Origin: Veillonellaceae bacterium SB90 | GTDB lineage: Bacteria > Bacillota > Negativicutes > Selenomonadales > Selenomonadaceae | Length of the DNA stretch: 26,068 nt | Assembly (NCBI GenBank): GCA_902364065.1 | Contig: CABJCJ010000033.1 | Coordinates: 1-26,068 of the forward strand | Reading direction: 5' to 3' | In this document: one piece after another, positions 21,313-26,068 of the stretch | Layout of the letters: the number at the start of each line of letters is the position of its first letter | Numbering within the stretch: the first letter of the stretch is position 1 | The notes under the pieces: generated by a model | What the model saw: only the letters and a program-made list of their open reading frames with translations | Database searches by the model: none | Told to the model about the DNA's origin: nothing | Made by a program: the position numbers and the translations under genes

Positions 21313-23139
21313 ATGACAGGAGAGGAAAAGGAGGCTGGCGGTGCGCAGCGTGACGTCATGAAGGACGGCATCATCGAGGCGCGCGGCCTGCGCAAGGTCT
21401 TTGCGGGCAAGCACGGCACGGCCGTCGCGCTCGAAGCCCTCGATCTCACGGTGCCGCGCGGGCAGATCACGGCGCTCGTCGGCCCCGACGGCGCGGGCAA
21501 GACGACATTCATGCGGCTCGTCTGCGGCCTCATGAAGCCGACGGCCGGCAGACTGCAGGTCGCGGACCTCGACGTCACCAGGCGGCCGCAGCAGGTGCAG
21601 GACGTCCTGAGCTACATGCCGCAGCGCTTCGGTCTCTACGAGGACCTGACGGTGCTCGAGAACATGGAGCTCTACGCGAGGCTGCACGGCGTGCCGGAAG
21701 ACTTGCGCGAGCAGCGCTTCCGACACCTGCTCGCGATGACGGAGCTTGCGGCCTTCACGGGCAGGCTTGCGGGCAGGCTGTCAGGTGGCATGAAACAGAA
21801 GCTCGGCCTTGCCTGCACACTCGTGCGCTCGCCGGAGCTGCTGCTGCTCGACGAGCCGACCGTCGGCGTCGACCCGCTCTCGCGCCGCGAGCTCTGGGAA
21901 ATCCTGTTGAAGCTCGTGCGCGAAGAAAACCTTTCCGTGCTCGTGAGCACGGCCTATATGGAAGAAGCCGCGCGCTGCAAGAGCGTCTTTGTGCTCAACC
22001 ACGGGCGGATCCTTGCAAGCGGCACGCCTGAGGACCTCTCAGGGATCGCCGCAGGCTGCTGCTACCGTGCCGTGCCGCCAGCAGGCATGGCGATGCGTAC
22101 GCTGCAGGACAAGCTGCTCGGTGAAGATACCGTGCTCGATGCCGTGCCGGCAGCTGGCGGCGTGCGCTTCACGACGCGCGGGCGTCCTGAGGAGCTCACG
22201 GTCCTCCGGGAACTCGGGCTCACGGCCAAGCCGCTCGTGCCGCGCCTCGAGGACGGCTTCATGATGCTCCTCAAGGACGACGAGGCAAGGCAGGCGGCCT
22301 CAGCCGGCGAAGAAAATGTGGTCATGCCGCCGGCAGAAAACGAGCCGGCACCGGCTCAGGATGCAGGCAGCGCCATGGACGCCGGGGCCCCCGTGGAAAT
22401 CGAGGTGCGCGATCTCGTCAAGAAATTCGGCGATTTCACGGCCGTCTCGCACACATCCTTCGATGTCCATCGCGGCGAAGTCTTCGGCCTGCTCGGCCCG
22501 AACGGCGCGGGCAAGACGACGACGTTCCGCATGCTCTGCGGCCTTTTGCCCGCGACCTCCGGCAAGCTGCGCGTCGCGGGCGTCGACCTGCGCACGGCAC
22601 GCACGCAGGCGCGCGCGAACATCGGCTACGTCGCGCAGAAGTTCTCGCTTTACGGCGGCCTTTCCGTCTACGAGAACCTGCGCTTCTTCGGCGGGGCCTG
22701 CGGCCTCTACGGCCGTCACCTGCGTCAGCGCATCGCGGCCGTCATGGAGGAATTTCAGCTCAAGGATCAGGAAGATACGCGCGCGGATCATCTGCCCGGC
22801 GGCTACAAGCAGCGCCTGTCGATGGCGGCAGCCCTCATCCACGAGCCCCGGATCCTGTTCCTTGACGAGCCGACGAGCGGCATCGACCCGCTCGCGCGCC
22901 GGGCCTTCTGGCAGCAGATCACGCACCTTGCGGCGCGCGGCACGACGATCATCATCACGACACACTTCATGGAGGAAGCGGAATACTGCGACCGCTTCAT
23001 GATCCAGGATCACGGAAAGCTGCTTGTGCTCGGCTCGCCCGCCGAGATCCGCCGGCGGCTCGGGCGTCAGGACGATGCGATGGACGATATTTTCGTGGCG
23101 ATTGTCGAGCAGGGAAGAGGGGGCGAGCATCATGAATAA
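21313..23139 (+). CDS. Tandem-domain ABC transporter ATPase (YbhF-like)
   Basis: A 608-residue protein carrying two complete ABC ATPase domains. Domain 1: Walker A GPDGAGKT (57-64, with the Asp variant), signature LSGGMKQ (156-162), Walker B LLLLDEPTVGVD (D180, E181). Domain 2: Walker A GPNGAGKT (395-402), signature LPGGYKQ (from 494), Walker B LFLDEPTSGID (D518, E519). Residues about 330-370 form an Ala/Glu/Pro-rich linker. The double-ATPase layout and length resemble YbhF (about 580 residues). AAGGAGG (21297-21303) lies 9 nt before ATG 21313; GTG at 21310 is an alternative adding one residue. It overlaps the first permease gene by 8 nt and would energise the two permeases. Confidence 0.93.
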   Translation: MTGEEKEAGGAQRDVMKDGIIEARGLRKVFAGKHGTAVALEALDLTVPRGQITALVGPDGAGKTTFMRLVCGLMKPTAGRLQVADLDVTRRPQQVQDVLSYMPQRFGLYEDLTVLENMELYARLHGVPEDLREQRFRHLLAMTELAAFTGRLAGRLSGGMKQKLGLACTLVRSPELLLLDEPTVGVDPLSRRELWEILLKLVREENLSVLVSTAYMEEAARCKSVFVLNHGRILASGTPEDLSGIAAGCCYRAVPPAGMAMRTLQDKLLGEDTVLDAVPAAGGVRFTTRGRPEELTVLRELGLTAKPLVPRLEDGFMMLLKDDEARQAASAGEENVVMPPAENEPAPAQDAGSAMDAGAPVEIEVRDLVKKFGDFTAVSHTSFDVHRGEVFGLLGPNGAGKTTTFRMLCGLLPATSGKLRVAGVDLRTARTQARANIGYVAQKFSLYGGLSVYENLRFFGGACGLYGRHLRQRIAAVMEEFQLKDQEDTRADHLPGGYKQRLSMAAALIHEPRILFLDEPTSGIDPLARRAFWQQITHLAARGTTIIITTHFMEEAEYCDRFMIQDHGKLLVLGSPAEIRRRLGRQDDAMDDIFVAIVEQGRGGEHHE

Positions 23140-24250
23140 GGGCTTTTTCCGCAGGCTCCTCGCGCTCACGCACAAGGAGATGCTGGAGCTTTTGCGCGAC
23201 CAGAGCAGCCTGCTCATGGGCATCGTGCTGCCGCTCATCCTGATTCTCATCATCGGCTACGGCTTGAGTCTCGACGTCAAGAACGTGCCGACGGCCGTCG
23301 TGCTCGAGGATTCCTCGCCGACGGCGCGCCAGTTCGTGAGCTTCACGCAGGGCTCCGAGTACTTCCGGCCCGTCTTCCTGCATTCGATGGCGGAGGCCGA
23401 GCAGAAGATGCGCACGCATGAGGTGACGGCCGTCCTGCGCGTGCCACAGGACTTCACGCGCCGCCTCGCGACGCGCGACGCCACGGTCCAGCTGATCCTC
23501 TGCGGCACGGAATCGACGACGGCCATGTCGGCGCAGGGCTACGTCGAATCAAGCGTGCTCGCCTGGGCGGCGGAGCAGGGCCTCACGAGCCGTGCGAAGG
23601 GACAGGTCGCCGTCACCTCGCGCATCTGGTTCAACGATGCCAACACGAGCACCTGGTTTTACCTGCCCGGCATCCTCATGCTCGTGCTCACGATCAGCGG
23701 CGTGTTCCTGACGGCCGTCGTCATGGCGCGCGAGTGGGAGCGCGGCACCTTTGAGTCGCTCTTCGTGACGCCGATGCGCATCGCCGAGCTCATCTTCGCC
23801 AAGATGATCCCGTACTTCGGCGTCGCCTTTCTGGGCATGACGCTTTGCCTGCTTGCGGGCCGCTACCTCTACGAGCTGCCGATGCGCGGCTCCCTCGCCC
23901 TGATCCTCGGCGAATCCATGCTCTACCTCGTCGTGGCGCTCGGCATCGGGCTCGTGATCTCGGCGCTGACGCGCAATCAGTTCCTGGCCTGCCACACCTC
24001 GCTGATGATCAGCTTCCTGCCGTCGGTCCTGCTCTCGGGCTTCATCTTTGACCTGCACGTCGAGCCCTGGTTCATCCAGCTCGTCAGCGAAATCTTTCCG
24101 ACGACGTACTACCTCGAGCTCATGAAGTCCCTGTTCCTCACGGGCAGCTATCCGCCGCTCATCGTGCGCGACACCCTCGTGCTGCTGGGCTTTGCCGTCT
24201 TTTTCCTCTGGCTGGCCTTCTATCTGACGCGAAAGGAGCTCAAAGAATGA
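23132..24250 (+). CDS. ABC-2 type permease (YbhS-like)
   Basis: A 372-residue inner-membrane ABC-2 permease. An N-terminal helix (about residues 28-46) is followed by a large periplasmic domain (about 50-170, with VPTAVVLEDSSPTARQF) and a five-helix C-terminal block, including the ABC-2 signature stretch MAREWERGTFESLFVTPM that contacts the ATPase. It would pair with the next gene product as a heterodimeric pore. The ATG at 23132 overlaps the ATPase stop (23137-23139); the same frame is open further upstream but lies within the ATPase gene. Its end overlaps the next start by 4 nt (ATGA), so all three are tightly coupled. Related YbhFSR systems are linked to drug or cation export. Confidence 0.92.
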   Translation: MNKGFFRRLLALTHKEMLELLRDQSSLLMGIVLPLILILIIGYGLSLDVKNVPTAVVLEDSSPTARQFVSFTQGSEYFRPVFLHSMAEAEQKMRTHEVTAVLRVPQDFTRRLATRDATVQLILCGTESTTAMSAQGYVESSVLAWAAEQGLTSRAKGQVAVTSRIWFNDANTSTWFYLPGILMLVLTISGVFLTAVVMAREWERGTFESLFVTPMRIAELIFAKMIPYFGVAFLGMTLCLLAGRYLYELPMRGSLALILGESMLYLVVALGIGLVISALTRNQFLACHTSLMISFLPSVLLSGFIFDLHVEPWFIQLVSEIFPTTYYLELMKSLFLTGSYPPLIVRDTLVLLGFAVFFLWLAFYLTRKELKE

Positions 24251-25356
24251 ATCTCATGCTTTTCCTGCGCCATCTCTTCTTTCTCTGCCAGAAGGAACTC
24301 ATCGGCCTGTTCAGCGACCGGCGCATGCGCTTTCAGCTCGTCATGCCCATCCTGCTGCAGGGCTTCCTGTTTGGCTACGCGGCCAACTACAACCTCGAGG
24401 ACATCCCGTACGCCGTCGTCGATGCCTCGCATTCCTCGGCCTCGCGCAGCTTCCTCGCGGCGATTGAGGGCTCGCCGGCCTTCTCGTGCGCGGCGGCGGG
24501 GGAGCGCGTGGCCGATGTCACGGACGCGCTCTACCGCAGCGACGTGCTGCTGATCGTCGTGATCCCGGGCGATTTCGACACGCAGCTTGAGAAGGGCCAG
24601 GCGCCCGTCGAGCTCATCACGGACGGCCGCAATCCGATGATCGCGGGCATGACGTCGCGCTACGTCACATCGATTGCCTCGGAATGGAGCCTGCAGCAGA
24701 CGGGCGGCCATCTGCCCGTTACCGTCGAGAGCCGCACGTGGTTCAACCCGAACCAGCTGAGCCGCTGGACGTTCCTGCCGTCGTTCCTCGCGATGATCGC
24801 CTTCGTGCAGGTCATGTTCCTCGCGGGGCTCTCCATCGCGCGGGAGCGGGAGCTCGGCACCTTTGACCAGCTGCTCGTCACGCCGCTCTCGCCGACGGAG
24901 ATCCTCATCTGCAAGGCCGTGCCGCCCGTCCTCGTCGGGCTTTTCCAGAGCATGATGCTGTTTCTCATCGTGCGCTTCTGGTTCGAGGTGCCGTTTGCGG
25001 GCTCGTTTGTCACGCTGTTTACGTCGATCTTCGTCTTCCTCGTGAGCACGACAGGACTCGGGCTCTCCATCTCGTCGATCTCGCGCAACATGCAGCAGGT
25101 GCTCGTCTACCTGCTCGTGCTGATGATCCCGATGGTGCTGCTCTCCGGCCTCGTGACGCCGGTCGATAACATGCCCGAGGCTCTGCAGCTCGTGACGTGG
25201 GCGGATCCGATGCGCTTCATCGTCGACGCCGTGCGCCGCATTTATCTCGAGGGCGCGGGCTTTGCGGAAATCGGCTTCGACTTCATCCCGATGCTCGCCG
25301 TCGCGGCCGTGACGATGCCGGCAGCGGGCTGGCTCTTCCGCCACAAGGCGGCTTGA
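24247..25356 (+). CDS. ABC-2 type permease (YbhR-like)
   Basis: A 369-residue ABC-2 permease, similar in plan to its upstream neighbour: one N-terminal helix (about 32-48), a periplasmic domain (IPYAVVDASHSSASRSF onwards) and five C-terminal helices. The coupling stretch reads ARERELGTFDQLLVTPLSPTE, typical of this family. It starts at the ATGA overlap at 24247. Two distinct permeases plus a double ATPase and an adaptor reproduce the YbhGFSR composition of enterobacteria. The substrate is not evident from sequence. The regulator gene follows 17 nt later. Confidence 0.92.
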   Translation: MNLMLFLRHLFFLCQKELIGLFSDRRMRFQLVMPILLQGFLFGYAANYNLEDIPYAVVDASHSSASRSFLAAIEGSPAFSCAAAGERVADVTDALYRSDVLLIVVIPGDFDTQLEKGQAPVELITDGRNPMIAGMTSRYVTSIASEWSLQQTGGHLPVTVESRTWFNPNQLSRWTFLPSFLAMIAFVQVMFLAGLSIARERELGTFDQLLVTPLSPTEILICKAVPPVLVGLFQSMMLFLIVRFWFEVPFAGSFVTLFTSIFVFLVSTTGLGLSISSISRNMQQVLVYLLVLMIPMVLLSGLVTPVDNMPEALQLVTWADPMRFIVDAVRRIYLEGAGFAEIGFDFIPMLAVAAVTMPAAGWLFRHKAA

Positions 25357-25373
25357 TACAGAAAGGTGATTGT

Positions 25374-26018
25374 ATGAAAAAGATACAGAGGGAAGACGGG
25401 CAGGCCACGCGCGAAAAACTCCTGACGTGCGCGGGTCGGCTCATCGCCGCCAAGGGCTACGAGGCGACGACGAGCAAGGAGATCTGCGAGCTCGCGGGCA
25501 CGAATCTCGCGGCCGTCAACTACCACTTCGGCAGCCGCGACGGCCTCTACGAGGAGCTGCTGCGCGTCGTGCACCAGCACCTCATGAGTCTCGACGCCAT
25601 CCAGGACATCGAGGCCTCCGCCGCACCGCCGCGCGCGAAGATTCGCCGCTTTCTCGCGACATTTTTGCGCCAGACCCTCATCAAGCCGTCCTGGGAGCTG
25701 CGCGTCTGGGCGCGGGAACTCCTGCATCCTTCGCCGCTCTTCGAGGAAATCTTCACGCAGAACATCGTGCCGAAGCGGGACCTCATGCTGCGCATGTTTG
25801 CCGAGTACACGGGGCTCGCGGCCGACGACGTGCGGCTGCGCGGCATCGTCATCGGCTTCATGGCGCCGTTCGCCGCGGCCTTCCTCATCCATCAGGAGTC
25901 ACAGTATGAAGTCCTCTACGAACGCGAGCTCTCGCTCGTCACGCTTGTGCGCAGCCTCGAGCAGTTCGCCTTTGCCGGGCTTGACTCCTTTGTCGTATCC
26001 CGGTCTGAGACAGAATGA
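25374..26018 (+). CDS. TetR-family repressor with DUF1956-like C-terminal domain (CecR-like)
   Basis: A 214-residue transcription regulator. The N-terminal helix-turn-helix is clear: REKLLTCAGRLIAAKGYEATT, then KEICELAGTNLAAVNYHFGSRDGLYEEL (about residues 14-58). The C-terminal ligand-binding domain contains KPSWELRVWARELLHPSPLFEE, resembling the domain of CecR (YbiH), the regulator linked to ybhGFSR in Escherichia coli. AAAGGTG lies 5 nt before the ATG at 25374; the frame is open upstream but inside the permease gene. Being last in the operon, it is probably autoregulatory through the palindrome at 20109-20126. The window ends 50 nt after the stop, where a possible hairpin (GGGGGCTGT with ACAGATCCCC) is too weakly supported to call. 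Confidence 0.9.
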   Translation: MKKIQREDGQATREKLLTCAGRLIAAKGYEATTSKEICELAGTNLAAVNYHFGSRDGLYEELLRVVHQHLMSLDAIQDIEASAAPPRAKIRRFLATFLRQTLIKPSWELRVWARELLHPSPLFEEIFTQNIVPKRDLMLRMFAEYTGLAADDVRLRGIVIGFMAPFAAAFLIHQESQYEVLYERELSLVTLVRSLEQFAFAGLDSFVVSRSETE

Positions 26019-26068
26019 ATGGTCATGGGGGCTGTGAAATAACAGATCCCCAAAAACAAGAGGGCCGC

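Noticed and set aside
25197..25373. Upstream-extended TetR protein starting at 25197
   Set aside because: The extension overlaps the permease coding sequence in another frame, while AAAGGTG and the ATG at 25374 give the normal TetR start.

Overview
The window looks like a chromosomal piece of a GC-rich diderm Firmicute (Negativicutes, probably Selenomonadaceae such as Mitsuokella or Selenomonas; the genus is an inference from gene style, not from a search). It combines Firmicute-like traits (clear TTGACA/TATAAT promoters, GGAGG ribosome sites, TTG starts, a TenI-type thiazole tautomerase) with Gram-negative envelope traits (an autotransporter-like beta-barrel tail, an ArnT-like lipid-linked glycosyltransferase, a YbhGFSR-like exporter with a periplasmic adaptor).

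Layout. 1-234: 3' end of an outer-membrane beta-barrel gene. 348-797: UPF0158-like protein with a hairpin leader. 891-1043: two identical tandem tRNA-Lys(CTT) genes behind a perfect consensus promoter and a terminator. 1159-4095: surE and recG. 4246-6155: dapB and asd (aspartate/diaminopimelate pathway). 6202-8080: an accessory island of intergenic repeats enclosing a small orphan secreted-protein gene (6563-7240), followed by an inverted-repeat element whose right half is tandemly duplicated with a 187-bp period. 8081-9883: a nitrilase-superfamily protein apparently lacking its catalytic lysine, convergent with a ketopantoate-reductase-family gene. 10106-13046: GT-C transferase, GtrB-like and GtrA-like genes, a lipid-carrier glycosylation cassette. 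13229-14800: siroheme nitrite/sulfite reductase with a repeat-flanked promoter and a leader hairpin. 14887-17965: TPP riboswitch, thiS-thiG fusion, thiH and tenI (thiazole branch of thiamin synthesis). 18009-19999: leader with two tandem terminator-like hairpins, then amtB and glnK. 20106-26018: a five-gene exporter operon resembling ybhG-ybhF-ybhS-ybhR plus its TetR-family regulator (CecR-like), with an 18-bp palindrome filling the promoter spacer.

Most genes are ordinary housekeeping genes. The points most worth a second look are regulatory or structural: the tandem terminators ahead of amtB, the palindromic operator of the exporter operon, the repeats and attenuator-like hairpin ahead of the siroheme reductase, the internalised ThiS diglycine in the ThiS-ThiG fusion with no thiF nearby, the lysine-less nitrilase, and the repeat island. 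I see no CRISPR array, transposase, phage gene or defence system. All coordinates and motifs were read by eye; no alignment, folding or database search was run.
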